Assembly: GCF_000368685.1 (NCBI RefSeq)
Contig: NZ_KB849628.1
Coordinates: forward strand, 388,442 to 452,441
Direction: 5' to 3'
DNA from: Acinetobacter baylyi DSM 14961 = CIP 107474
GTDB lineage: Bacteria > Pseudomonadota > Gammaproteobacteria > Pseudomonadales > Moraxellaceae
DNA length: 64,000 bases
How positions within the stretch are numbered: the first letter of the stretch is position 1; every line of letters starts with the position of its first letter. Under the pieces are notes generated by a model. That model worked only from the letters and a program-made list of their open reading frames with translations. It had not been told where the DNA came from and did no database searches. Positions 1 to 8,704 of the stretch are shown one piece after another. The position numbers and the translations under genes were made by a program.

Positions 1-389
1 AGCGCATAACCTGCATTGACTTGACCACGAGATACCGACTGGATACCTGAACGTACAATTTCTGAGAAGAATGCGGCTTCAAAAATTGCAAATGTAATCA
101 CACTTGAAAATAAAGGCCCCCAATAAGTGTCAGATTGGAATTCAAACACTTTAGGCAACAGGAAATAAAAAATAAAAATAACCTGAATTAAAGGAATACC
201 GCGAAATACATCCACATAAAATTTTGCAAAATTACTCGCAACAACGTTATTTGATAAACGCATCATCGCCAGAGGCGTACCAATGACAATACCACCAATC
301 ATTGCAAGTACGGTTACGGTCAGCGTGAAGATAAATCCTTCACTTAACGCATGTGTTACATCAGGATGCTGTAATAGACTAAAATCCAT
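1..389 (-). CDS. gltK: Glutamate/aspartate ABC transporter permease GltK (partial, N-terminal part)
   Basis: Inner-membrane permease of a polar amino acid ABC importer. About 129 residues are visible from the ATG at 389; the rest lies left of the window. The visible part has two hydrophobic segments and the start of the cytoplasmic EAA loop (EAAFFSEIVRSG...), the coupling helix for the ATPase. It begins 2 bases after the stop of the gltJ reading frame, so the two are co-transcribed. Order gltI-gltJ-gltK matches the enterobacterial glutamate/aspartate system; the ATPase gltL is expected just outside the window. Substrate assignment rests on neighbours and family resemblance. Confidence 0.85.
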   Translation of the reverse strand, partial: MDFSLLQHPDVTHALSEGFIFTLTVTVLAMIGGIVIGTPLAMMRLSNNVVASNFAKFYVDVFRGIPLIQVIFIFYFLLPKVFEFQSDTYWGPLFSSVITFAIFEAAFFSEIVRSGIQSVSRGQVNAGYA

Positions 390-391
390 GA

Positions 392-1234
392 TTACTTCCC
401 TCCTGAACCGAGGCCAGGAACAGCCATACGCTTTTCAATCCATGCCATGATAAATTTAATGGTATAGGTGATCACCAAATAGACAGGTGTAGAGAGAATA
501 AGGATGATGATGTCTTGCGAGGTTTCTTCACGCATGGTTTTGGTATATGCAAAAAAGTTTAATACACTTAATGCATATAACACAGCCGAGTTTTTAAACA
601 CATTCATCGCTTCAGACGTAATTGTCGGCCACACAGTACGGTATGCGACTGGGAGAATGACATAACGATAGCTTTGACCTGTGGTGAAACCCATTGCAGA
701 AGCAGCAAATTTTTGACCACTTGAAACGGTATTAATACCTGCGCGAATATGTTCCGAGACACGTGCAGCCGTATATAGCCCCAATGCAAACACACCAATC
801 ACAGCAGGATGATTATTCAGGATATTTTTCCACCAACCTCCTGCGACAACCTCTCCACTACCAGAGCTCAGTGAAGCGGGTAATAACTCAGGAAATACAA
901 AAGCCCAAAAGAATAATTGAACAATTAAAGGAATATTACGAAAAATTTCAACATAGGTATCGCCAATCAATGCCAAAGGTTTATTTGGCAAAGTGCGGAT
1001 AATCCCTAATAACGAGCCTAAGAAAAAAGCGATTAAAAATGCGGCTACTGCCGTCCAGATCATGGTGACCACACCAGAACCTAGCATTTGCAACCAAGTT
1101 GGTGCATCGGCATATTGAGAATAACTTGAGCTGCCTATCGCTTTACAGACCGATTCCGCTCAAGCTGCTTTATCGACACTAAATTCATTCGATTCAGCAC
1201 AGAATACAGTCCAGTTTAATGAGCCGACTGACAT
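392..1234 (-). pseudogene. gltJ: GltJ-type amino acid ABC permease interrupted by an in-frame UGA
   Basis: Partner permease of GltK. The full reading frame starts at the ATG at 1234 (AAGGGG upstream) and begins MSVGSLNWTVFC, as GltJ proteins do, but codon 25 (1162-1160) is TGA. The frame then stays open to 392. The longest uninterrupted part starts at Met 1093 (233 residues) and still contains all membrane helices and the EAA loop (AASAMGFTTGQSYRYVILP). The gene may therefore be a nonsense allele, a product made by re-initiation that lacks about 47 N-terminal residues, or a sequencing error. No selenocysteine insertion element was recognised, and alanines flank the codon. Confidence 0.75.
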
Positions 1235-1269
1235 AGATGCCCCTTATAAAAGATTAAAAATACAGCTTA

Positions 1270-1295
1270 TGTACAGTGAGTAACCTCACTGTACA
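1270..1295 (-). promoter_or_regulatory. Perfect hairpin between gltI and gltJ
   Basis: Two 11-base arms (1270-1280 and 1285-1295) are perfect inverted repeats around a TAAC loop. Read on the coding (minus) strand there is no U-run after the stem, so it is not a standard terminator; the T-run lies on the plus side. Such hairpins between a binding-protein gene and its permease genes commonly protect the upstream mRNA end, giving more binding protein than permease. That role is inferred. Confidence 0.5.
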
Positions 1296-1335
1296 TTTTT
1301 TTATGAGCTGCAAATCAAAAGAGTTTTTTTAGAGC

Positions 1336-2229
1336 TTAGATACCTTCATCTGTCGGATGAGCTTTTAGTTTTTTGAATGATGCGCTTTGAGCCATGTTGA
1401 GGTTGGTGTTTTTAGGTGGAATTGCTGACTGGAACCATTTCTTATAAAGTTTGTCCATCTGACCAGTTTTCCACATACCAGTTACGGTACGATCAGCCAA
1501 TGCTTTGAACTTTGGATCATCTTTTGCAATCATGATGCCATATGGCTCAGATGAAAGTACTGGCCCAACAATAGCAAACTCTTTAGGGTTAGATGATTTT
1601 GCAATCAAACCAGCAAGAATATTATCATCCATTACAAATGCAGCAGCACGTCCTGAAGCCATCATTGCAAATGAGTCAGCGTGATCCTTACCATAAATGT
1701 TTTGTACATTAATGGATTGACCTTTTTCGTTCATTTTAATGTATTTATCTGAAGTCGTACCTTGAGTTGTTACAACTGCTTTACCATTCAAATCAGCAAG
1801 ACTCTTAATACCTGAGTTTGCCTTAACCGCCATACGAACTTCTGTTGCGTAATAATTGGTAGAGAAACCTACTTGTTGCTGACGTTGTTTAGAATTTGTT
1901 GTTGTTCCACATTCCATATCAATATTGCCAGAAAGCAATTCTGGAATACGTGTAGATGAAGTTACCGCCTTGTATTCGACTTTAAGATTAGGCATTTTCA
2001 GCTCTTTCTTAATGTCATTGGCAAAATTATTACAAATATCTACAGCATAACCAACTGGCTTACCTGCGACAACATAAGAAATCGGATCAGATGATTCACG
2101 ATGTCCAATAATGATTTTTCCACTGCTTTTGATTTTAGCCAAAGTATCCGCAGCTTGAACCTGAGTCGCTCCTCCAACTGTACAAATCATGAATGCTGAT
2201 ACAAGTAGTGAGGTTGCAGAATGTTTCAT
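1336..2229 (-). CDS. gltI: Glutamate/aspartate ABC transporter periplasmic binding protein GltI
   Basis: A 297-residue solute-binding protein (SBP family 3). It delivers acidic amino acids to the GltJK permease. Residues 1-26 are a Sec signal peptide ending ATQVQA before ADTLAK. The mature part has the two-lobed family-3 pattern, with IIGHRESSDPISYV near the start and GKAVVTTQGTTSD in lobe 2. A strong AAGGAG lies about 6 bases before the ATG. It is first in the gltI-gltJ-gltK operon, separated from gltJ by a hairpin. Preference for glutamate or aspartate is inferred from gene order. Confidence 0.88.
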   Translation of the reverse strand: MKHSATSLLVSAFMICTVGGATQVQAADTLAKIKSSGKIIIGHRESSDPISYVVAGKPVGYAVDICNNFANDIKKELKMPNLKVEYKAVTSSTRIPELLSGNIDMECGTTTNSKQRQQQVGFSTNYYATEVRMAVKANSGIKSLADLNGKAVVTTQGTTSDKYIKMNEKGQSINVQNIYGKDHADSFAMMASGRAAAFVMDDNILAGLIAKSSNPKEFAIVGPVLSSEPYGIMIAKDDPKFKALADRTVTGMWKTGQMDKLYKKWFQSAIPPKNTNLNMAQSASFKKLKAHPTDEGI

Positions 2230-2787
2230 AAAAACTCCTTGATTATACTTAGCTATTATTTATACATTTGAGGATTATTCAAACTTACTAAAAAATAGCT
2301 CTCATTTCCTTTAAAGCAATTATCAAGCCAACTTTTAATTGTTACTTATCATTGACCGATGTGAGTATTTTTACATGCTTTTACATACAAATTAAAAGCC
2401 TTAAAATTCATTTTCGGCTAGACTTTAGTCTTATCCTTGACTGCTTTAATTTATTTTAACGCCAAAATCTTTTTTTAAAAGCTTTTTTTTCGTAAAAACA
2501 TGAACCAAGTCTCATATTTTTTATTTTATTGCATCTTTTTAGTGCCATAAAATTTATCCAAGTTCTATTTTGGATCATTAGTTAACGAGATACTTATTTT
2601 TATACTTAATAAATAAAACAAATTATCATGCAAATAAATGATGAAAATAATATTAAAAAATTATTAAGTTATTTTTATAAATTATGATTGCTTTTTCGGC
2701 ATTCGATGTAAAAAATATATTTTCGTAATGCATCACAGCAATTAAACCTAATGCTCAATATCTACTTGCATATAATCTAATTTTAAA
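2230..2787. other. AT-rich intergenic region, promoter side of gltI
   Basis: About 560 bases without a convincing gene on either strand. It is very AT-rich with runs of T and A. It should hold the minus-strand promoter of gltI near its left end. I see no repeat family, RNA gene or clear operator. Confidence 0.5.
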
Positions 2788-2833
2788 ATAGATCTGATTT
2801 CTGACCATACGCCAACTCAGACATCAGATCTAT
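2788..2833 (-). terminator. Terminator after the glutathione S-transferase gene
   Basis: Arms 2788-2798 (ATAGATCTGAT) and 2823-2833 (ATCAGATCTAT) pair perfectly, and the stem continues inward after a small internal loop. On the minus strand the stem is followed by TTTTAAAA. It starts 7 bases past the stop of the glutathione S-transferase gene. Confidence 0.6.
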
Positions 2834-2839
2834 GAATTA

Positions 2840-3604
2840 CTACATACCACGCCAATCTACACGCGCATTACGCTCGGTCTCATAGATTCTTTGTACATAC
2901 TGACCCAGCGGGAGACTTAAAATATATTGTTTGTATTCTTCCAATTCGGTAGAAATGACCTCACTACTTTCAATTTCCCAAGGTGTTCCCTTGATATGTA
3001 AAAGAGGTGCAACGATTGAACATACAGCGATATCTGCCAAACCTAGTCTGTCTCCAACAAAATAACGCCCATAATTTTCAATCAGTCTATCATTTAATTC
3101 GATGATCAATTCATCCATGCGTTGCTTTGATAATGCAATCTTATCCTGCTCCAACTCATAACTTTTTTTCACCAATGTTTTTAAAATTGGTTTGGAAAAC
3201 TTTTCAAATTGACGTAAATAACCCTGCTCACCCATCATGATTTCAATAGGTTCATCGCTATAGGACAATGCCTGTGCCAATGTCCAGCGACGTACATGAA
3301 TGCCTAGTTCATCAGCAATTTCATCTATTTTGAGCGCATTGTCTCTTAACAACTGATCTCTACGTAATAAAGAATGCTCAGGATAAGTGTCATCTAAATA
3401 TAGTGCAATGGGTGTAGATTGAGCGACCCAACGAGAGTCATCTTTAAGTATGGGAAGCTTGTTTTGTCCTGTTTTTAACTGGGCAAAAGCACGATGAAAT
3501 CCAGGAATAAGATTGTGTGCAATATAATCTAACTCTTTATGATCCAGCAACCAGCGAGCTTTTTCACAGTAATGGGATAAAGGAAACTGGTATAAAACCC
3601 GCAT
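2840..3604 (-). CDS. Glutathione S-transferase family protein
   Basis: A cytosolic GST-fold protein of 254 residues. The N-terminal thioredoxin-like domain begins MRVLYQFPLSHYCEKARW; SHYCEKA is the usual active-site helix start with Ser/Cys instead of a catalytic Tyr. It includes KLPILKDD (cis-Pro loop) and AQSTPIALYLD, the glutathione-binding segment. A helical C-terminal domain follows from about residue 90, with GDRLGLADIAVCS as the conserved N-cap motif. I prefer the ATG at 3604 because GGAG sits 5 bases before it; a GTG two codons earlier (3610) is also in frame. Substrate unknown. It is monocistronic and divergent from the sulfur operon. Confidence 0.8.
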   Translation of the reverse strand: MRVLYQFPLSHYCEKARWLLDHKELDYIAHNLIPGFHRAFAQLKTGQNKLPILKDDSRWVAQSTPIALYLDDTYPEHSLLRRDQLLRDNALKIDEIADELGIHVRRWTLAQALSYSDEPIEIMMGEQGYLRQFEKFSKPILKTLVKKSYELEQDKIALSKQRMDELIIELNDRLIENYGRYFVGDRLGLADIAVCSIVAPLLHIKGTPWEIESSEVISTELEEYKQYILSLPLGQYVQRIYETERNARVDWRGM

Positions 3605-3963
3605 ATGCACTCCAGATTATTTTTCTATTCAACAAAAAGTAAGACATCATTTTATTACTTTAGAAGTAACTGATACTGAAAACAATGTACTTTTTGTGCC
3701 AACCATATGTCTAAATCGCCTATTGTTTTATTGATTTTTCTAACAACCTTATGAAGACCAGCGCATAAATCATATTTTTCAAAATGCTTATGATTTAACA
3801 AAAACAGTAGGTTACTGATTTAGATAGAATTATTTTATATATAAAAATGATTAATTTAGATTAAAAAGAATTAAGTATTTTTCTTCATAACGTTCGCTTA
3901 ATCGATAATTTAAGCTAAGAATATAAATATTCTAAGGTATTGATATCTAATGTAGGTATCACT
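3605..3963. other. Divergent intergenic region with a short inverted repeat
   Basis: This region separates the minus-strand GST gene from the plus-strand sulfur operon, so it should carry both promoters. The inverted repeat GCTTAA...TTAAGC at 3896-3915 (8-base spacer) lies about 50 bases before the first operon start and could bind a regulator. That is a guess from symmetry and position only. Confidence 0.35.
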
Positions 3964-5175
3964 ATGTCTGAATTAATTTTTTCTAGATCTAAAACCGCTC
4001 ATCTTATCAAAAATGATCAGCAAGCAATTAATGCGGCCTATCAGGTGGCAGATTTTGCATTAGAAGGTCGTAATGTCCGAGATCAACAAAGAATTTTACC
4101 ATTTGAGGAAATTGAACAGTTTAGCCTAAAAGGTTTAGGTGGTATCCGTATTCCGAAACGTTACGGTGGTGCTTTTATTTCCAATAAAACATTGGCTCAA
4201 GTATTCCGGATTTTAAATAAAGCCGATTCGAGTTTGGGACAAATTCCTCAAAATCAAATTAGTTTGCTTCACCTGATTGATCTCATGGGGACAGAATCTC
4301 AAAAGCAATTTATTTATAGTGAAATCTTATCAGGGAAACGTCTTGCCAACGGCGGACCAGAAAAAAATACCAAAGATTCTAAAACACTACAGACCACACT
4401 AACGCTTAGAAATGGCGAATATTATCTGGACGGTGAAAAGTTCTACTCAACAGGAAGTATTTTTGCGCATTGGCTTGCAATTAAAGCAATTCATCCTAAA
4501 GGTCATGTGGTGTTGGTGGTGGTTGAGCATGATAGCTCGGGGATCGAAATCATCAATGACTGGAATGGTTTTGGGCAACGTACTACGGCAAGCGGGACCG
4601 TGAAGCTCAATCAAGTCAAAGTCGATCCAAATCTGATTTTTGATGAGCGAATTCTGTCACAGGTACCTACTTATCGAGGTGCCTATTCACAACTTTTACA
4701 AGTTGCTATTGATGTCGGTATTGCTGAAGCAGCATTTTCAGATCTCATTTCAACTGTAAAAAAAGCACGGCCAATTATAGATGCACATGTCGAGAAAGCT
4801 TCTTTAGAACCATTTACCTTACAAGAAACAGGCAAACTTAATGTTTTGTTAGACGCTGCAATTTTATTACTTGATGAAGCCGCCGATTATTTAGATGAGT
4901 TAGACCAACTTCAACAGATCACTGAACAGCAGGCAGCCCAAGCTTCGATTTTAGTCGCTCATGCCAAAGTCTATGCCAATGATGCTGCGTTACAAATTTC
5001 TGAAAAATTGCTTGAACTTGGTGGTAGTCGCGCAAGCCTTAGCCAGTTCAATCTTGATCAGCATTGGCGTAATGCACGCGTACATACTTTGCACGACCCT
5101 GTGCGCTGGAAAATACATGCCATTGGTAACTATTACCTGAACGGTACCTTACCTGCTCGCCATGCATGGATCTAA
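3964..5175 (+). CDS. SfnB-family flavin-dependent oxidoreductase (first paralogue)
   Basis: A 403-residue protein with the acyl-CoA dehydrogenase fold, closest in pattern to SfnB/DszC-type sulfur-acquisition oxidoreductases. These use reduced flavin on organosulfur compounds rather than acyl-CoA. Motifs include LPFEEIEQFSLKGL, PKRYGG, SLGQIPQNQ and GEKFYSTGS in the middle domain, and WRNARVHTLHDPVRWK at the C-terminus. The next gene is a clear paralogue, but this copy has GLGGIRIPKRYGG where the second has GLWAITVPKRYGG, so the active-site entrance may differ. I chose the ATG at 3964; an in-frame TTG at 3940 is less likely. First gene of a six-gene operon. Confidence 0.8.
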   Translation: MSELIFSRSKTAHLIKNDQQAINAAYQVADFALEGRNVRDQQRILPFEEIEQFSLKGLGGIRIPKRYGGAFISNKTLAQVFRILNKADSSLGQIPQNQISLLHLIDLMGTESQKQFIYSEILSGKRLANGGPEKNTKDSKTLQTTLTLRNGEYYLDGEKFYSTGSIFAHWLAIKAIHPKGHVVLVVVEHDSSGIEIINDWNGFGQRTTASGTVKLNQVKVDPNLIFDERILSQVPTYRGAYSQLLQVAIDVGIAEAAFSDLISTVKKARPIIDAHVEKASLEPFTLQETGKLNVLLDAAILLLDEAADYLDELDQLQQITEQQAAQASILVAHAKVYANDAALQISEKLLELGGSRASLSQFNLDQHWRNARVHTLHDPVRWKIHAIGNYYLNGTLPARHAWI

Positions 5176-5185
5176 GGAGAAAATG

Positions 5186-6421
5186 ATGACATCTTATCAA
5201 ACCATTATACAAAATCATCAGCCTCTCGCTCCTGCCCGCTATACGGCAAAACGCATCATAAAAAATGATGCTGAAGCACTTCAAATTGCAACAGAACTGA
5301 GTCAAAGCTTTAAAGAAAAAAGTATTCAGCGTGATGCTGAACGAGTTTTACCCTTTGATGAAATTGAAGCGTTTAGCCAGTCTGGACTTTGGGCAATTAC
5401 TGTACCTAAACGCTACGGTGGTGCAGAAGTTTCAAGTTTAACTTTAGCAAAAATTATTGCCTTGTTTAGTGGTGTAGACGGATCTATAGGTCAGATTCCG
5501 CAAAACCATTTTTATGCCTTAGAAGTGCTACGCAATACGGGTACAGAACAACAAAAGCAACGTCTGTATCAGGAGGTATTATCAGGTTTGCGTTTAGGCA
5601 ATGCACTTGCAGAATTCAAACCTAAAAATGCAAGTTTGAAGCAAACCCAGATCAAGGCTATCGAAACAGGATATGTTATTAATGGCGAGAAATTTTACTG
5701 TACAGGCAGTTTATTTGCGCATCGCATCCCGACTTTAGTCATCGATGAAGAAGGTCGTGAATATTTAGCCTTTGTGAGAAGTGATAGCGAAGGACTTAGC
5801 TTGATCGATAACTGGACAGGTTTTGGCCAACGAGTAACAGGCAGTGGAGGCGTTAAGTTCACTCAGGTATTCGTTGCTGCCGAAGATGTCATTCCTTTTG
5901 ACAGTGCATTTCAACACCCAACTTTGGTCGGACCATTTGCTCAACTTATGCATGCTGCAATAGAAGTTGGAATTGCTCGTGCTGCATTTGAAGAAGCCTT
6001 AAAACGTGTACATGCAGCACGGCCATGGATTGACTCAAATGTTGATGCAGCAGCTCAAGATCCACTGACAATCTATGAAATTGGCCGTGTAGCAGCAGAC
6101 GTCCATGCCAGCGAAGCCTTACTTAAACATGCTGCTTTAACTATCGATGAAGTTCGCCTAAATACAAATGTAGAAACGATTGCCAAGGCATCTATAGCAG
6201 TCGCCAAAATACGTGCTCATAGTACAGAAACCGCACTTAAAGCATCATCAAAACTGATTGAACTGGCAGGAAGTCGTGGCAGTCAAAGTGTAGATGGCCT
6301 AGACAGATTCTGGCGTAACGCACGAGTACATACGCTGCATGATGCAGCACGCTGGAAATATTACTTTATTGGAAACTACGTATTAAACGATATATTTCCG
6401 CCACGAAGAGGGACATTGTAA
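5186..6421 (+). CDS. SfnB-family flavin-dependent oxidoreductase (second paralogue)
   Basis: A 411-residue acyl-CoA-dehydrogenase-fold monooxygenase of the SfnB sulfur-acquisition family. It has the same landmarks as its neighbour: VLPFDEIEAFSQSGLWAITVPKRYGG, SIGQIPQNH, GEKFYCTGS, GFGQRVTGSG and WRNARVHTLHDAARWK. AAGGAG at 5174-5179 is best spaced for the ATG at 5186; the ATG at 5183 is also possible. Its start lies 10 bases after the first copy's stop, and its TAA overlaps the next ATG (TAATG at 6419-6423), so translation is coupled. It presumably works with the downstream FMN monooxygenase; the substrate is unknown. Confidence 0.83.
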   Translation: MTSYQTIIQNHQPLAPARYTAKRIIKNDAEALQIATELSQSFKEKSIQRDAERVLPFDEIEAFSQSGLWAITVPKRYGGAEVSSLTLAKIIALFSGVDGSIGQIPQNHFYALEVLRNTGTEQQKQRLYQEVLSGLRLGNALAEFKPKNASLKQTQIKAIETGYVINGEKFYCTGSLFAHRIPTLVIDEEGREYLAFVRSDSEGLSLIDNWTGFGQRVTGSGGVKFTQVFVAAEDVIPFDSAFQHPTLVGPFAQLMHAAIEVGIARAAFEEALKRVHAARPWIDSNVDAAAQDPLTIYEIGRVAADVHASEALLKHAALTIDEVRLNTNVETIAKASIAVAKIRAHSTETALKASSKLIELAGSRGSQSVDGLDRFWRNARVHTLHDAARWKYYFIGNYVLNDIFPPRRGTL

Positions 6422-7833
6422 TGACAGAAACCACACAAAAGCACATTTTACTCAATGCTTTTGATATGAATAGTGTGGGACATATCAATCATGGCCTTTG
6501 GACACATCCACGTGATGAATCACATCGTTTTAGTGAGTTAAGTTATTGGACCGATCTCGCAAAGACACTCGAAGCAGGTTTATTTGATGGTTTATTTATT
6601 GCCGATATCACAGGTGTTTATGATGTCTATCAAAACAATATCGACCTGACTTTACGCGAATCTATTCAGTTACCTAGTCATGATCCGAGTACTCTTGTTT
6701 CTGCCATGGCGGCGGTCACACAACATTTAGGTTTTGGCATTACTGTCAATTTAAGTTACGAAACGCCCTATCAGTTTGCACGCCGTTTTGCATCTTTGGA
6801 TCATCTGACTCAAGGACGTATTGGCTGGAATATCGTGACTGGTTATCTTGATAGTGCCGAGCGTCTTATTGGTCAATCTGGACTTAAAGATCATGATTTA
6901 CGCTATGAACAGGCAGAAGAATTTTTACAGCTTTGCTATAAGTACTGGGAAGGTTCCTGGGAACATGATGCGGTAGAGAAAGACAAACATCATCGTATTT
7001 TTACCAATCCATCCAAAGTACATGAAATACATCATGAAGGACGTTTTTATCAGAGCCATGGTGTTTTTCAGGTATCGCCTTCGCGACAGCGCACCCCTGT
7101 CCTTTTTCAGGCAGGCGCCTCTACGCGGGGTATAAAGTTCGCAACCTCACATGCTGAATGTATCTTTATTGGCGGCGATACTCCTGAAAAACTTCGCCAG
7201 CAAGTGATCAAAATTCGTGAACAAGCTGCTCAACAAGGTCGTAATCCTTCAGATATTAAAATCTTTGTTGGTATTACAGTAGTGACTGCTGAAACAACAC
7301 AACGCGCACAACAGAAGCTTGAGGAATATCGCCATTATGCCAGTCCAGAAGCTGGACTTGCCCACTATGCCAGCTCAGTCGGTATTGATTTATCGAAGTT
7401 TGCTGATGATGAAATCATCCCTTATCAAAAAAGTAACAGTATTGCTTCAGTGAATGAGAAATTCAGAGCACAGCAAATCAGCAAAAATGACTTAAAAAAC
7501 CAGCATGTGCTTGGTGGTCGCTATCCACTCATTGTTGGAAGTGGACATGACGTTGCTGAACAATTAATTCAGCTCATTGATAGCACAGGAATTGATGGAT
7601 TTAACTTGACGCGTACGGTAGCGCCTGAATCTCATCATGATTTTATTCGTTTTGTGATTCCAGAGCTACAACAACGTGGACGCTTCAAAACAGCTTACAA
7701 AACTGGTTCTTTTCGTCAAAAAATTTCGGGATATGGTGACTTATTGCCTTTGACACATCCAGTCGAACAATATCGATGTTCATCTTCTACATCTTCAATG
7801 CATTCATTTAAACACAAAAAAATTACAGCATAA
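6421..7833 (+). CDS. NtaA/SnaA/DszA-family FMN-dependent monooxygenase
   Basis: A 470-residue luciferase-like flavin monooxygenase. The N-terminus (LLNAFDMNSVGHINHGLW) and the conserved RRFASLDHLTQGRIGWNIVTGY segment near residue 130 place it in the nitrilotriacetate/dibenzothiophene-sulfone monooxygenase group. FQAGASTRG near residue 230 is a typical phosphate-binding loop. These enzymes take FMNH2 from a separate reductase, and no reductase gene is present here. The start codon overlaps the stop of the upstream gene. Expected role: oxidative C-S bond cleavage for sulfur scavenging, inferred from family and operon. The last 30 residues are low in similarity to anything I recognise. Confidence 0.83.
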   Translation: MTETTQKHILLNAFDMNSVGHINHGLWTHPRDESHRFSELSYWTDLAKTLEAGLFDGLFIADITGVYDVYQNNIDLTLRESIQLPSHDPSTLVSAMAAVTQHLGFGITVNLSYETPYQFARRFASLDHLTQGRIGWNIVTGYLDSAERLIGQSGLKDHDLRYEQAEEFLQLCYKYWEGSWEHDAVEKDKHHRIFTNPSKVHEIHHEGRFYQSHGVFQVSPSRQRTPVLFQAGASTRGIKFATSHAECIFIGGDTPEKLRQQVIKIREQAAQQGRNPSDIKIFVGITVVTAETTQRAQQKLEEYRHYASPEAGLAHYASSVGIDLSKFADDEIIPYQKSNSIASVNEKFRAQQISKNDLKNQHVLGGRYPLIVGSGHDVAEQLIQLIDSTGIDGFNLTRTVAPESHHDFIRFVIPELQQRGRFKTAYKTGSFRQKISGYGDLLPLTHPVEQYRCSSSTSSMHSFKHKKITA

Positions 7834-7848
7834 TTCTTGGAGTCTTCG

Positions 7849-8682
7849 ATGGCACAGTCATCTTCATCTAAAAAACTGATTATTTTTGGAACCTTATTTG
7901 TCATTCTCATCGTTGGTTTGTTTATCTGGAATAAGAACAGACAAAGTCAGAATCAGGAGTTAGTGATTGGCATTAGTCCACCTTTCGCACATCCGCTTCA
8001 AGCTGCTGCTAAAGAGGCAGAAAAGCAAGGGATCCACGTTAAACTGGTCGAGTTTTCAGACTGGAATACACCGAATATCACGTTAAATAACGGCGATATT
8101 GATGCCAACTTCTTTCAACATCAACCTTTTTTGAATAATGCAATTAAAGAAGGTGGTTATAAGCTCAAAGCTTTTGGTGTAGGTGCGGCATCACACGTGG
8201 GCCTTTATTCAAAAAAATATAAATCTTTAAATGACTTACCTCAAAATGCACGTGTGGTGGTTCCAAATGATCCAGTCAATCAAGGACGTGCCCTATTGCT
8301 ATTACAACAGGCTAAATTGATCCAGCTAAAAGATCCAAACAACTATTTGTCCAAACTCAGTGATATTTCTTCGAATCCAAAGAACCTGAAATTTGTAGAA
8401 GTTGAAGGTCCTCAAACTGCCCGTGCTATTGACGATGTCGATTTGGCTTTTGGATATCCCCATTATTTACGTCTTGCAAAAACGGCAGATCCTGAAAGTG
8501 CTTTAGTACTAGACGATACTACCAATACTCGATACGCAATTTTATTTGTCGTGCGTGATGACTATGAAGATAAAGGCGATAAGCTAAAGAGATTTATCGA
8601 AATTTATCAGAACTCACCACAGGTAAAAGCTGCGCTTGATCAGGACTTAGGACCAACACTTTGGTTTAAGGGCTGGAAGTAA
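7849..8682 (+). CDS. MetQ/NlpA-family ABC transporter substrate-binding protein, no lipobox
   Basis: A 277-residue binding protein of the methionine/organosulfur NlpA family. ELVIGISPPFAHPLQ opens the mature domain; SDWNTPNITLNNGDIDANFFQHQPFL is split here by no gap and is the classic family signature (FQHQPFL). An N-terminal helix (about residues 9-27) is flanked by lysines, but no LxxC lipobox follows and the protein has no cysteine at all. It may therefore be anchored by an uncleaved helix rather than by lipid. GGAG at 7839-7842 fixes the ATG at 7849. It is followed by metN and metI, so this is a complete importer. Confidence 0.82.
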   Translation: MAQSSSSKKLIIFGTLFVILIVGLFIWNKNRQSQNQELVIGISPPFAHPLQAAAKEAEKQGIHVKLVEFSDWNTPNITLNNGDIDANFFQHQPFLNNAIKEGGYKLKAFGVGAASHVGLYSKKYKSLNDLPQNARVVVPNDPVNQGRALLLLQQAKLIQLKDPNNYLSKLSDISSNPKNLKFVEVEGPQTARAIDDVDLAFGYPHYLRLAKTADPESALVLDDTTNTRYAILFVVRDDYEDKGDKLKRFIEIYQNSPQVKAALDQDLGPTLWFKGWK

Positions 8683-8704
8683 GCACTAAAATAAGGAGAG
8701 TCAT

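Noticed and set aside
1160..1162. Selenocysteine at the gltJ UGA
   Set aside because: GltJ proteins are not selenoproteins, no SECIS-like hairpin is evident just downstream, and no Sec machinery is in the window.
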